64,000 nt of DNA from Diphasiastrum complanatum (GCA_029204225.1 MU832095.1:1-64000), one strand, 5' to 3'. Shown: positions 1 to 10,949, counted from the first letter of the stretch. Notes: a model not told the origin generated them from the letters alone. Made by a program: numbers and translations.

Positions 1-600
1 AAAAACTCTGCTTAATTGCAAAACAGTGACCCTAGCATGCATCCTCTCGTTGGGCTTTACGAGTTCATAAATGTCGACTTGACTAATTTTATCTATAACA
101 AACAGCATCATAAAGTATAAAAATGGTCTGCAAAAGACACACTTATAGATCACATAAAATTGTCAGAGCATGACATAAAATCTCATCTAGTTTTAACTTC
201 ATACACATAAGAAGAGGCAAATTCTCTTCACAGGCTCTTATTTTCCCTAGATGTTTATTGCCATCATTGAAAATTGGAGTTAGATTGTTCCAAATGAGAT
301 AATAATATGAAACCTCTATATTAATGAGAGTTTGATACTATGCATGATGAAGTCAAGTATTGTGATCTTTATCAAAGTAGGCTATTTCTCATGGGGTTTT
401 CCATCATGATTGGAGAGATTGAGGTGCAAACACACCAAGAAAACTTTGGGTCAATATTTTCAGTTCCATAGAATAACAAAAACTGTTTCATTCTCGGTAG
501 AAGTTTTGATATTAGTATTCCACCAACTTAGAAGATTAAGACATATAGTTACATGGCAATCTAGATAAGCATGCAACATTGTTAATATACATTGATTGAG
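1..600. other. No gene recognised; probable decayed retroelement
   Basis: AT-rich sequence without a usable reading frame on either strand. It abuts a copia gag relic that reads leftward from about 850, so it may be further decayed sequence of the same element, but I see no motif that proves it. Confidence 0.3.
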
Positions 601-850
601 CATTTCTAAGTACACACATAGTTACTATCATAATTGCTAGTTCCCAATGGGTCCCATTCTCTATAATCCTTGATCCTCGTCAAATAGTCAGTATCAAACT
701 TGATTGTTGCATTCTAACATTGAACAACTTTTTCCTTAAGGACAACACTATTCTTAAGAATTTCCCATGCCTTTTGAGCTGAAGTTGCACATCTCAAGTG
801 TTGTATTATATTGTCCTTTCTAGACAATTTGATACTTGCTATTTTTTGTT
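600..850 (-). pseudogene. Ty1/copia gag relic
   Basis: Read on the minus strand, the stretch contains phrases typical of copia Gag (UBN2 type), including a segment reading CATSAQKAWEILKNS, close to the 'A..AWE.L' block of these capsid proteins. The frame is broken by several stops. No protease or integrase follows in the window, and no LTR could be assigned. The same type of block ([14 protein letters not shown]) occurs in the better preserved copia element at 36.5-47.1 kb, which supports the assignment. Confidence 0.4.
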
Positions 851-908
851 AATATAACTGCTTTGTATTATGAAGATGGAAAAAGAGGCCCGGATCTTGT
901 TGCGGTAG

Positions 909-2150
909 TTGGTACAGGTGGTCAGCAACCTTGGGGGACGCAAGGGCAAATGGAACAAAAAGAGAAAATTTGAAGGTCAAACCAATCAGTGGCAAGCTCG
1001 GGGTAACCAAAAGGGGAAGGGTGCAGGGGCCCCCAAAGGCAAAGGGTTGTATGGGCAGCCCAATGCCCAAAAGGGTCAACGTCCTTCAATGATGTCGCCT
1101 CAGGACCAAGGGCGTGCAAGGAGGGAGAACTTCTGTTTTGGATGTTTGGGGCGGATACGACCTAGTTATTCCACTTTTGCTTCTCTGATCATTCTTGTAA
1201 AAAAGAAGGATGGATCATGGCGTATGTGTGTGGATTATCAAGGTTTAAATAAGATAACGGTTAAACATCGATATCCTATGCCACGTATAGATGATTTGCT
1301 TGATGCCTTGTCAGGTGCCACTATGTTTAGTAAAATAGACCTAAAGAGTGGATACCATCAGATTAGAGTTCGTGAAGAGGATGTACACAAGACTACCTTC
1401 AGAAATCGGTTTGGTCACTATGAGTATCTTGTGATGCCATTTGGGTTGACTAATGCCCCAACTACATTCATGATGAAGATGAATGATGTGCTCAGTCCAC
1501 CGTATATGGGTAAGTTTGTCGTAAACTTTGTTGAGGACATTCTGACTTACAGTGCAGAATATGCCTCACCTTAAAACTGTGTTGTCTACTTTGAGGGAGA
1601 ACACTTTGTTTTCCAAAAGTAAAAAAAGTGAATTGCTTAGAAAGGAAATTGAGTATCTTGGACATATAGTGTCTGCTGATGGACTGAGGCCAGATCCTAA
1701 GAAGGTTGCTGTAACCGTTGCGTGGCATGTGCCAGCTGATTTGACAGCACTCCGTTCTTTTCTTGGATTAGTAGTATTCTATAGAAAATATGTCAAGGGA
1801 TACTCCTATATTGCAGCACCTTTGACTAATTTGACTCAAAAAAATAGATTGGTGAGTGGACTGAACTGCAGCAAGCAAGCTTTGATCAGCTGAAGCAAGC
1901 TATTGCTGAGTGCATCACTCTAAAGATTGTAGACCCTCAAAAGCCCTATGTTATAGATACGGATGCGAGTGACATTGTTGTGGGAGCAGTTCTGATGCAA
2001 GAGGGTAGGCCTATGAGAGCAAGAAGCTCAAACCTGCTCAAAAAAATTATCCAACTCATGAAAACGAGTTGTATGCCATAGTCCATGCATTAAAGGCATG
2101 GAGGCATTATCTATATAGATCGGAATTTGAGGTATTCAAGATACTTTTGT
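909..2150 (+). pseudogene. G2-a gag-RT-RNase H remnant
   Basis: The frame from 909 gives a basic Gly/Lys-rich Gag tail and the start of a CCHC knuckle, then RT from about 1170: ILVKKKDGSWRMCVDYQGLN, KIDLKSGYHQ (motif A) and FGLTNAPTTFM. The catalytic box reads FVEDILTYS, where FLDD is expected, so the first metal-binding Asp is Glu. The frame shifts near 1560 and resumes as the RT connection ([20 protein letters not shown]) to about 1890. An RNase H start (DTDASDIVVGAVLMQ) lies near 1955-2005. An internal deletion then removes the rest of RNase H and the integrase zinc finger. This is not a functional gene. Confidence 0.75.
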
Positions 2151-2159
2151 AAGCAGCCA

Positions 2160-3035
2160 GACCTTACAGCATGTATTCAGACTTCATGGATTACCTAGAT
2201 CCATTGTGTCTGATAGAGATTCTCGTTTTACTGGCAATTTTTGGACTGCGGTATTTGAGAAGTTACAGGTGCAGTTGGGAATGAGTAGTTCTGATCATCC
2301 TGAAACAAAATGAGCAGACTGAGAGAGTTAAACAAACCTTGGAAGACATGCTTAGGGCATATGTGGGAATGTTACCCACCATTGTTGGAGTTTGCTTATA
2401 ATGATAAAAAGAATACATCTATGAAGATGAGTCCTTTCGAGCTAAATTATGGTTTTAGACCAACCAGTCTAGTTATAGGTATGCCTCATAAGACATCTAG
2501 TGCTACAAATTTCTAACTCACATGCAACAGATGTCGGAGTTAGCAAAGGAAAATGTAAAAGCGGCGATGGATCGAGCAAAGACATGCCGATCTGGATCGT
2601 ACGCCAAGAGAGTTGGAGGAAGGAGACATGGTGCTTCTCAAGACTCCAAAGGACTCGAAAACCTTGAAGACAAGGAAGTGTTATAAGTTGTCACTTAGAT
2701 ATTGTAGACCTTGGAAAATTGTTAAAAAGATTAATAGCATTGCTTATGAATTGGATTTGCATGTTGGTTGTAAGGTTCATCCTGTTTTTCATGTTTCACG
2801 CTTAAAGAAGGTTTTACATGACGGTGATAACTTGTTGGCTGATGGCCTTGCATTGTTTCAGGAGCATGGGGAAGTGATGCATGGACCAGCGAGAGTATTG
2901 GACCGCAGGCAGATCATTTGCTCCGTGAGTACTTGGTTGCATGGCATGGATGACCTCTCAGTGATGCTACTTGGGAGACCGCGCATGGGTTGCATGCACA
3001 GTACCTAGACTTTGCCATCGAGGACGATGTCATCT
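2160..3035 (+). pseudogene. G2-a integrase C-terminal half and chromodomain remnant
   Basis: The second catalytic block of integrase ([15 protein letters not shown] in the correct frame) is followed by LLEFAYNDKK and then, from 2613, the integrase C-terminal domain ([33 protein letters not shown]). A decayed chromodomain (EYLVAWHGMDD in the correct frame) ends near 3000. Frameshifts and stops interrupt it. It is nearly colinear with 48240-49140 in element G2-c, which helps to place the breaks. Confidence 0.7.
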
Positions 3036-3049
3036 GAGGAGGGAAGGGA

Positions 3050-3735
3050 TGTCACATGTACTTTGAATCCCTTGCCAAATGTAAATTGCAAATAATATTT
3101 ATTAAATTGTAAATGGCTAAGTCACCAACCTGTGGAGACAATTGAGAGTCTGTTGGACTAACCTCCTAAGAAGTAGGAAGGGTTGACTGGTCAATGCGAC
3201 ATGTGTCATATGCTCATTGGGACACTTGGTCCAGTGCATGAGTGTCACGGGTCAACAGGACATGGGTCATATGCTCATTGATCCCCAGGCTTCCTTTAAT
3301 CATGCCTAGATCGTGTGGTGTGATTGCACATCGATCTGAGCTCTCTGGACTTCGCTAGAACCGATCAAAGATTTTCAGCCATAGGAACTTGGCGCCGGCT
3401 GGATTGCCTGGCCGCGCCCATACAAATCGATCACAGAATCAGCCCACACAGGACACCTCAGGGTACTGCCAAGTGGCAAGTGTTGACTGTGCATGGAGTT
3501 TGCCATGTGTCGACGTTAGGATGTGTCCAAGTTAAGGGGTGCTTCAGGGGATATAGTGTGAGCTTGCCAGGCATTCCCTATCGTATTCATATGCAGCTAT
3601 GGTTGGGAGGAGACTTGCAGCAGAGCTCTCATGTTTGCTTGTTCATCTATGTACATTTGCTTGAGATTAATAAAGTGACAAATTTCCTAGGTAATTCTCT
3701 ATATTTACTTAGGATTTGTGAGCCTAAGTGTAACA
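3050..3735 (+). repeat. 3' LTR of G2-a
   Basis: Starts TGTCACATGTACTTTG directly after the purine-rich GAGGAGGGAAGGGA and ends GTGTAACA, so it has canonical TG...CA ends. The same sequence with small differences forms the LTRs at 49168-49820 and 57603-58246. All share the core TAAATGGCTAAGTCACC and the segment GTACTGCCAAGTGGCAAGTG. A possible polyadenylation region (AGATTAATAAAGTGAC) lies near 3665. Confidence 0.75.
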
Positions 3736-3739
3736 AACT

Positions 3740-5215
3740 GATAGATGTTTTGTGGCAAGTATGGATGCACGATGTTGAGTGATGAATGGACCAACTTTCG
3801 TCGGCAATTCACCATCAATATTTTGGTTTCTTGCCCACTTGGCAAAGTCTTCCTACATGGTGTGGATGCCACTTGAGTTGGTGTTGCCATCACTGCTGAG
3901 TTCATATATGAGGCAATCAACGCTATCATTGATGACAACACGTGGTTCAAGTCCTCACAGACAATGTCGCGAATTGAAATTAGATGGGAGAGATTTCGAT
4001 GAAAGAGTGCTCGACTATCATGTGGACACCATGTGTTGCACATTGCATTGATCTCCTCATCCATGACCTCTACGCACTTTAATGGATCTATCAAGTATAA
4101 TGTTCTTCACTTGCTTTAGTACCTTTTATGCTTAATGCGTTGCTCTCTGCTCCTAACCATTCAGAAAGAAGTGGGTGTCGGCCTTGTTTCACACTTTCTT
4201 GCCACTAGACCCAAAGAAGCCAACACCCACCCGCTTTGCCTACTACATCTTCGTTCTGGAGCAACTACTGGTAGTACGAGACGATTTACGGAGGATGGCT
4301 ACTAGTGATGGCTTTGAGGACTTCAGTGGGTATCAGTGCAGATGCGATGCACTTCCAGACCACCGTGTTTGGAGAGGAGGTTTGGACAGCAACGAAGCTT
4401 GTGGAGGTCTTGCAACCCATTTTCTCTATGTTGTGCCTGGTAGACCGTGAGGGGTGCAGGTTTGGTCTCATTTACAAGATCATGGACTGCATCGATGAGG
4501 GGCTTCAAAGGCTGGATGTTGACAGGTATCACTCTCCAAATATCATGTAGTTTATCTGACTCAAGTTTGTTGCATTTCCAGTTTTCTTTTCTGCTACGAC
4601 AGACGACTACTAATTGTAACGTGTCTTTTGCAAGGAGGAGATTTTGCAAATTTGGGAGGCCAGGTGGGACTACTTCCACCAACCCACTCACCCATTGTGA
4701 CGCGATACTAGAGGGGAGGACGATGCGGAGTTACACACAAAATGGGTGGAGTGTAGTGACTGTATGTGGCCCGGCTTAGGTTTATGTCCACCCCTTGGTC
4801 TTCTGGTCATACTTGTAATCAATGCATGTGCATAAGACCAATGAATTATGTGGATTGACAGGTGCTATGGTTCTTTTGCCAACAAGCCCGATGCTCAAGA
4901 ACATAGAGCAACTAGTAAGTTTTGAGAGGAGTCAAGGGCCATTTGATCAAGCGCATTGTTGGTTGAGGGAAGATTAGTTGAGGCCTATGATATGGTGGAG
5001 CATCCACGATCAGCACTGGTGACCTGTAGTGATTGGCCGAGAGAATCTTCTCACAAGACTATTTAGCATCCACCTGTGAGTGGAATTGGAGCACCTAGGC
5101 TTTGTATCACACGAAGAAGAGGAACCGGCTATCTATTGAGCAGTGTAGGCAGTTGGTGTATGTGAACACCAACAAATGCATGCTTAGACGCACACGTGCA
5201 GAGGGTGCTGAGTTG
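3740..5215 (+). pseudogene. hAT-superfamily transposase relic (DUF659/dimerisation type)
   Basis: Reading across three frames recovers the order of a plant hAT transposase. KYGCTMLSDEWTNFRRQFT and NILVSCPLGKVFL (about 3760-3850, DUF659 start) are followed by WTPCVAHCIDLLIHDL (about 4020-4070), RFAYYIFVLEQLLVVRDDLR (about 4230), EEVWTATKLVEVLQPIFSML (about 4370), EILQIWEARWDYFHQPTHP (about 4640-4690), and near 5110 the dimerisation-domain signature HTKKRNRLSIEQCRQLVYVN. Several frames are broken, and GT...AG-like gaps (for example after 5215) may be old introns. The N-terminal BED finger is missing, and the Ty3 LTR ends immediately upstream. No terminal inverted repeats were identified. Confidence 0.7.
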
Positions 5216-5249
5216 ATCCAGGTGAGTCACTGTATTACTTGATGTTGGA

Positions 5250-5850
5250 GCTATGTTTTGATTTTTGACGTACTGAATTGCTTTTGATTCACTTTGACGA
5301 TCTGACAATGTTGCCTATTTGTGGTTGCAAGTTAACCCTAAATCTTGCTTGGTGGACTTGGTAGCCGCTGCTCCTCGGGTATCACAATCGTCCAAACTGT
5401 ATGAGAGGTCATGTCAGGACCGCTGTTGAAAAAAGCAAGGATAGAAGAAAATGAAGATGAAGATGCAGGAACTAAAGAGGGAACAGTAGGCCTATTGTGC
5501 ACATGAGCTCTAGATCTACGAAGTCTCCTAGTAGCCATAACGTGTGATTTGGAAGCAGTATGCTATCAACGATCATGGTGAAGATCCCGAGAAAGAATAA
5601 TTGACTCATCCTCTGATAAAATATCCCCACTGATCTCTCTAACAAATATCTCTATGCAGCAGGAACATCTCCTGTAGCATGAATGCCACAAATCAAGGGC
5701 CAACATATGAAATGAGTGAGCGTAGTGTGACTAGAGAAACTCAAAAAAGACAATGATAGCATCAAAAAGATTCTTAGAATAGCTTCTAGCCATTTCTTAT
5801 AGAGAATGTTGTTGAAGAACAACATTTCAAGGTGGAACAAAAGGGGGCCA
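5250..5850. other. No gene recognised
   Basis: The first part may be an intron and last exon of the hAT relic (a GTGAG follows the dimerisation block). Open frames on the minus strand (5338-5538, 5652-5840) give serine-rich or hydrophobic peptides that I cannot place. Confidence 0.3.
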
Positions 5851-6340
5851 ACTTGGAGGAACTAGAGGAGAAGACTGAGAAACAAGAGGTGTGACAGAAC
5901 GGGAAACAAGAGGACGAGAAAAAGGGCAAGGTTGAAAAGATAGGTCTTGATCAAGATATTTCTGTTGCAAAGCATAAACAAAAGACGTGGCATGACCTAA
6001 AGAAGTGGATTAAAAAGATTGGACATCAAATCATTAAGCGCCATGTAAACCAAACATATTGATTAAAGTGTCCCATGCTATATTGGTTGATATACACTTT
6101 CTAGCATGTGAAATCTTGGAGTCCTTTAGATTGAGGGTGATGGTGGCTAATGCATTGCCGTTTTTCTTTATCCTCCATTTAGACATCTAAGTTATCGTGT
6201 TGTGGTTTTGGAAATGACCCATCAGCCACCTCCCATAGATCTTGATCAATCAAAATCAATTTCGTTCTAAACTTTAACATACGGAAGTCTTCATCATTGT
6301 ACCTTTCAATGAGCGTGAGGTTTGAAATAATGACTCTAAT
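5850..6340 (-). pseudogene. copia-like gag relic
   Basis: Minus-strand phrases such as TITLNLKDSK, ARKCISTNIAWDTLINMFG and HATSFVYALQQKYLDQDLSF resemble the Gag capsid region of Ty1/copia elements ('LATI.L.L.D ... A...W..L...'). Stops and frame changes break it, and the C-terminal part is a Pro/Ser-rich tail (SSPLVPPSWPPFVPP). The assignment rests on pattern similarity only. Confidence 0.35.
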
Positions 6341-6744
6341 AAATCAGATCGAAGGAGTGCATATTGATGAATACAATATGATGCCTAAATGCACAAGTCT
6401 ACATTTTGATGTCAAAGCTCAAAACAAGATCATTTGTCATCAATGAAATCAACTTGACTAGGTGTCATAGACAACATAAGAGTACTGAACAAAGTTTCCA
6501 TTATAGTCTAATAGTATACCTGTCTGTTGGAGTTGTTGATAGAGGTCAAGTTGAGGTCGACCATAGCAAATGCCAAAATGTAATGTGACCTTGAACTTGG
6601 CCTAATCAGGAGTAGTAATAAGTATTAAGGATAGATTGATAGATGAAGAACTTGTGGGATAGCAAAGCAGGAGAAAAGAGAGAGAGGTAGGGTGATGTAA
6701 GGCTAGCAGAAAAAAATCTCCTTCAACTAGATAACAACAAGAAA

Positions 6745-7316
6745 GTGCTCATGTATTTTCAAGATTTTTCATGAAAAGATATGAAAGATATGACCTTCTT
6801 CAGAAGTAGAAAATCAGGGTTTTAGAGAATGGGCAGCAAGGAAAATGATTTCATCAAGGGCACTTAACTGCTAGGAAGCAAATGCAATTAAGATAACTCA
6901 ATTTTGCTCACAAACAAAAAGGTTATGGAAAAACAATATCTATTGAAAGCTAGAGAGAGAAAATGGCTAGATAATAACGAATTCTAGAGAGAAAAAAAAT
7001 CAGCAACTAAAGAAGGTAGAAACGTGCTAGTGTATCTATTTCCAGTTTTTGTCACAAACACATATGAAAGAGATGACCTTCAAAAGAAAAATATTAGGGT
7101 TTCCAAAAAATGGCCCCAGCAAAGAAAACAACATCTTCAAGGGCGACTAACCACTAGAAAACCAATGCAACTAGTAGAACTCAAATTTGGTCACATACAA
7201 GAAAGTTATGGTGAAAAACATCTATTGAAGGCTAGAGAGAGAAAATGGTTAGAAAAACGGTCAGAGATCAAAGAATTTCTAGTGAAAGAATGAGTAACTA
7301 AAGAAGGCAAGAAGGT
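6745..7316. repeat. Two-copy tandem duplication, period about 280 bp, in a retroelement leader
   Basis: The segment from GTGCTCATGTAT (6745) to GTGCT (7027) is repeated from GTGCTAGTGTAT (7024) to GTGCT (about 7318). Shared landmarks include ATGAAAGATATGACCTTC (6781) against ATGAAAGAGATGACCTTC (7064), a TCAAGGGC block, and GCTAGAGAGAGAAAATGG. The copies are clearly diverged, so the duplication is old. It lies in the untranslated leader of the minus-strand copia-like element, directly next to its primer site. Confidence 0.75.
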
Positions 7317-7328
7317 GCTTTGATACCA
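7317..7328 (-). promoter_or_regulatory. Primer binding site (tRNA-Met type)
   Basis: Reads TGGTATCAAAGC on the minus strand, immediately inside the LTR terminus, as expected for initiation of minus-strand DNA synthesis. The same 12-mer forms the primer site of Ty3 element G2-d at 58249. Confidence 0.65.
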
Positions 7329-7669
7329 TGTTAGGGATTTAATGACAAATAATGGCATCAATGGGAATATAAGACAACATAAACCATTCACAAAGCAATC
7401 TCAAACTAAGAAAACTTGATGAATATCTATGGATGGTGATAGCTTAGGCAATTCTCTAGCTAAGATCTTCAAAAATATGGCACTCCCCTACAAGAAGCTC
7501 AAGGCTTCAAGCTCATAATCTGAGAAATGGTAGATTCTTTGCCTCCGTTTCATACAAATATGGTAGAAGTCTAGAAGGTTCCAAGCCTTATTCAGAAAAA
7601 ATAGTCTTATCCAAATACAGGGGCTTGAAAATAATAAAATAGGCTTGCACAATTAATTAATATACCCCA
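7329..7669 (-). repeat. 5' LTR of the copia-like relic (outer end approximate)
   Basis: The inner end, TGTTAGGGATTT on the plus strand, is fixed by the adjacent primer site. The outer end is placed at CCCCA near 7669 because LTRs end in CA, but no partner LTR was found to confirm it. It contains CAAATATGGTAGAAGTC and AT-rich sequence compatible with a small copia LTR. Confidence 0.45.
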
Positions 7670-7765
7670 ATAGATTACGAGCACTTATGTGAAGAGAAGT
7701 ATGGACCATGTACTGTATGTTCATAACGAAGTTGCAGCAGCAAATCGCTGTCTGCGATTCGAACA

Positions 7766-7766
<1 letters not shown>

Positions 7767-7849
<83 letters not shown>
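7767..7849. repeat. (CT)n microsatellite, about 40 units
   Basis: A pure CT run that sits inside a LINE reverse transcriptase, just before the region encoding QGC-LSP. The coding sequence there is itself CTCTCTC-rich (GGATGCTCTCTCTCACCAG), which probably seeded the expansion. Confidence 0.95.
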
Positions 7850-7853
<4 letters not shown>

Positions 7854-9600
7854 GGGATGCTCTCTCTCACCAGTAGAGCAGGTCATCTCTCAGTGTGGTG
7901 GGGACGGTTGTCGGCTTGGGGACATTTTGATTGCCATCCTTCTCTATGCGGATGATGTGATACTAGTCTCCCGTACCAAAGAGGGATTACAGAGACAGTT
8001 GGACTGTTTACACACCTTTTGCACTCAGTGGGGTCTAGGGGTGAATCTCTCGAAGACCAAAGTTATGGTCTTCAATACCTCTCGGGCCTTCATGCAGCGC
8101 CAGGAGCTTACCTTTGATGGACAGCCCCTAGAGGTGGTCTCTTCAAACACTTACCTGGGTGTGCTCTTCTCTGGTCCTACCTTCAGTATGACACAGGCGG
8201 CTACTTCTAGACTTGGGAAGGGCCACCCTTCCCTAGTCTAGCTGGAGAGACTCTGCTTCCGTAAGTCTATTCGAAATGCCCCGAGTAAGTGTAGACTGTT
8301 TGACACCATCGTCACCCCCTCAGCATTGTATGCGGCAGAGATATGGTGTACAGGACTATCATCCTCACATTGGTCCAGCATTTCATGCCTACAGACCACC
8401 ATGTTAGCTCGCACGATTCGAGCGAAGCCCTCGGTTCCACATGAGATCATCCTTGCGGAGTTTGCCACCCCCCCTATTCAGATTGAGGCAGCCTTCCAGC
8501 TCATCATGTACATCCAGAGAGCTCAGGCACTTCCTGATACAGAGCAGCAGTATACGCGGATTGCACTCATGTCCTCTCATCACCTTCAGACTCAGGGATA
8601 CAGGCTATCATGGTTCTCTCAGGCATCACACTTCCTCATGGAAGTATTTGGTATCACTATCACTGATCTCCCTTTGGGTACACACCAGTATATTAGATGT
8701 TTTTTATACAGAGCATATCTCGACCGTACTTGGCGACATCAGCTGGGGGTTAAGCCTGACTACTGCCAGACTCACTTTCTGGAGCAGGATGCCGCTGGTC
8801 TTCCAGTTTTACCTCGCTATTTGTCCTCTGGGCTATCACATGGTCTCCGTTTCACTTTGGGACAGTTTAGACCTCCCATCAGCTGGCTATTGAGACAGGT
8901 AGATTCCAGGGTACACCACGAGAGGAGAGACTATGCCTGCTATGTCCCCTTCATGAGATAGAGTCCGAGGAGCATTTCATCTTCAGATGCCCCATATATT
9001 ATGAGATTAGAGGGAGATATCACTGTCTATTCCGTGACATGCCTACTACACTCAGAGCACTGACTGATTATGAGGACTCTCGTTGTGTCGCACTTATGCT
9101 ACGAGAGATGGTCTTGCTGTGCCAGGATATGTACCAGTCAGCTAACCAGCCACATCATAGCTCTCAGGCTCAGATTACATCCTTCTTCACCAGGAGACGG
9201 ACACGGTCTGATGACGATGACGATGACATACCACCTCACCGATGTCAGAGACAGTGTATCACATAGTCATGCTGCTTCATGCCATGTTACGAGAGCACAC
9301 AGTTTTCACCCTCCTAGACGACGTCAGCGATGGTCCATGTTACCTCATGTTGCAGCTCGTATCACATCTTTCGTCAGCAGCAGCACTACATGATATTACT
9401 CTACTCCTGGCAGCTATATGGACAGTTGGCAATTTGTAGTTTATAGTTATGTTGTTCATTTCTCTTTTATGCATAGTTTTTTCTTGGAGACGTTTATATA
9501 CGCTCCCACGGTTTTCACATACTTGACATGTACTCCATTTGGTCTTATATGCCTTTTGGCATGGAAAAGACATTAATAAAGCTTTCTTTCTTTCTTTCTT
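7850..9600 (+). pseudogene. LINE reverse transcriptase, C-terminal part (5'-truncated copy)
   Basis: Begins at QGC-LSP and continues as GCRLGDILIAILLYADDVIL, which contains the catalytic YADD box, then KTKVMVFNTSRA, YLGVLFSGPTFSM and a long connection domain to about 8930. A zinc-knuckle region follows, reading LCLLCPLHEIESEEHFIF in the appropriate frame, then an untranslated tail ending ATGCCTTTTGGCATGG AAAAGACATTAATAAAGC and (TTTC)n(TC)n. One stop occurs at about 8240 and a frameshift at about 8930. Two sibling copies are at 10271-10960 and, on the minus strand, at 32402-34478. The class is inferred to be APE-type LINE, because an APE-like endonuclease of apparently the same family is found at 11.7-12.1 kb. 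Confidence 0.8.

Positions 9601-9664
<64 letters not shown>
9549..9664 (+). repeat. LINE 3' terminus: hairpin, GACATTAATAAAGC box and (TTTC)n(TC)n tail
   Basis: ATGCCTTTTGGCAT (9549-9562) can fold into a 5-bp stem with a TTTT loop. It is followed by GACATTAATAAAGC and then TTTC and TC repeats to 9664. The same end occurs at 9764-9892, in partial form at 10904-10982, and on the minus strand at 52859-52937, so it is a shared LINE 3' terminus rather than a chance repeat. Confidence 0.75.
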
Positions 9665-9667
<3 letters not shown>

Positions 9668-9716
9668 TACAACACGTGAAAAAAAGAATCATGTATAATA
9701 TCCTCTCCACCTTCCT

Positions 9717-9717
9717 C

Positions 9718-9752
<35 letters not shown>

Positions 9753-9823
9753 TAATGTCTTATATGCCTTTTGGCATGGAAAAGACATTAATAAAGCTTT
9801 CTTTCTTTCTTTCTTCTTCTTCT

Positions 9824-9892
<69 letters not shown>
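9717..9892 (+). repeat. Second LINE 3' end flanked by (CT)n on both sides
   Basis: A CT run (9717-9750), then ATTAATGTCTTATATGCC paired with GGCATGGAAAAGACATTAAT (9751-9793, a broken palindrome), then AAAGC, (TTTC)n, (TTC)n and (TC)n to 9892. Only about 45 bp of LINE sequence remains, so this is an extremely 5'-truncated copy or a duplication of the neighbouring tail. Confidence 0.7.
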
Positions 9893-9895
<3 letters not shown>

Positions 9896-10270
9896 GGCAT
9901 CACACTTCCTCATGGAGGCATTCGGACATCTCCTCTCCGGTACACACCAGTACATTAGACGGTCAAAGACAGTGTATCACACACAGTCATGTGGCAGCTC
10001 GCACTACCTGCCCTGTTATGAGAGCACACAGTTTTCATCCTCCTAGACGACGACAACGACGATCCATATTACCTCCTACTACAGCTCGTATCACATCCTT
10101 TTTCAGCAGTAGTGCTAGATGATATGACTCTATTCTTAGCAGCTATTTTTGATCCCACTTATGGACAATTTGTGATCTACAGTTATATTGTTCATCTTTT
10201 ATGCGTAGTTTCTTTCTTGAAGACGTTTATATACGCTCCCATGGTTACCACATACTTGACATTTACTCTT
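9893..10270 (+). mobile_element. LINE 3' fragment (untranslated region)
   Basis: Starts at the CACAGGCATCACACTTCCTC block, which is also present at 8618-8650 in the larger copy, and jumps to the 3' untranslated part (AGCACACAGTTTTCA, CGACGACAACG, ACGTTTATATACGCTCCCA) shared with 9290-9520. It is internally deleted. It stops at about 10270, where a second LINE copy begins in the zinc-knuckle region. Confidence 0.65.
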
Positions 10271-10930
10271 ATTGGTCTTCCTAGAGAGGAGCGGATTTGC
10301 CAGTTATGCTCTTTAGGTGAGGTGGAGTCTGAGGAGCATTTTATCTTTAGATGCCCTGTATACTATGAGATCAGAGGGCGATATCATTGCTTATTCCGAG
10401 ACATGCAAGATGTTCATATTACGGAGAGATCTATCCGGGACATCCCAGCATTTTACCTCATAGCCATTGATCACTTCCTTCTTTACTAGGCGGAGATCGT
10501 ATGATTTAGTGCATGAGGATGAGGATTATGACAACGATGAGGATGATAGCCGCCTACATGCCCACAAAGATCAAAGACAGTGTACGTCCCACCATCATGT
10601 TATCACCAGGATCACCAGAGATTCCACACAGAGATGTACTACTACACATGCCCGTGCTCATACTCATAGACGACGCCATCAGGCTCCAGTGCCTTCTAGT
10701 GTTGCGGCTCGCATTACATCTTTCTACAGCACCAGCACAGCAGCAGCAGTTTCAGCATAGTCCATACAGTGACATGGATACATAGGACTATTATGCGCAC
10801 GTACTCTCGCATACGTATCTGTTTTAATTTGTACTAGATGTTTTTCCTTTTGCAGTTTTGGAGACGTTTTTATACGCTCCCATGGTTACCACATACTTAA
10901 CATGTGCATGGAAAAGACATTAATAAAGCT
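10271..10930 (+). pseudogene. LINE C-terminal zinc knuckle and 3' untranslated region
   Basis: The frame 10260-10489 reads ERICQLCSLGEVESEEHFIF and RCPVYYEIRGRYH, a C-x2-C ... H ... C knuckle like that at the end of many plant LINE reverse transcriptases. It is the best preserved copy of this domain in the window. The untranslated region follows, with the ACGTTTTTATACGCTCCCATGG block near 10865, and ends CATGGAAAAGACATTAATAAAGC at about 10930. The hairpin's left arm is missing here. Confidence 0.7.
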
Positions 10931-10949
10931 TTCTTTCTTTCTTTCTTTC

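Larger units (their letters stand above)
880..3735 (+). mobile_element. G2-a: 5'-truncated, decayed Ty3/gypsy chromovirus
   Basis: The 3' part of a Ty3 element: a short gag piece, reverse transcriptase, RNase H remnant, integrase, chromodomain, a purine-rich tract and one 3' LTR. No 5' LTR or primer site lies upstream. Gag is fused to RT by an internal deletion within the zinc knuckle: the frame reads CFGCLG and jumps to the start of RT. Its relatives in the window are at 47.3-49.8 kb and 57.6-61.8 kb. The element ends against a hAT transposase relic, so it probably inserted in or next to that transposon. Confidence 0.75.
5850..7669 (-). mobile_element. Old Ty1/copia-like element, 5' half
   Basis: On the minus strand the order is LTR (7669-7329), a tRNA-Met type primer site immediately inside it, a leader of about 1 kb containing a duplicated segment, then a decayed gag (about 6340-5850). 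No pol or 3' LTR is recognisable, so the element is truncated or heavily decayed. Its leader-plus-gag layout resembles the better copia element at 36.5-47.1 kb. Confidence 0.5.

Noticed and set aside
7689-8241. Open frames running through the CT microsatellite (poly Ser-Leu)
   Set aside because: The Ser-Leu run is translated (CT)n. Only the part after it is coding-derived, and that is LINE RT.
9340-9666. Minus-strand frame with an (Arg-Glu)n stretch
   Set aside because: A translated GA microsatellite at a LINE tail, not a protein.
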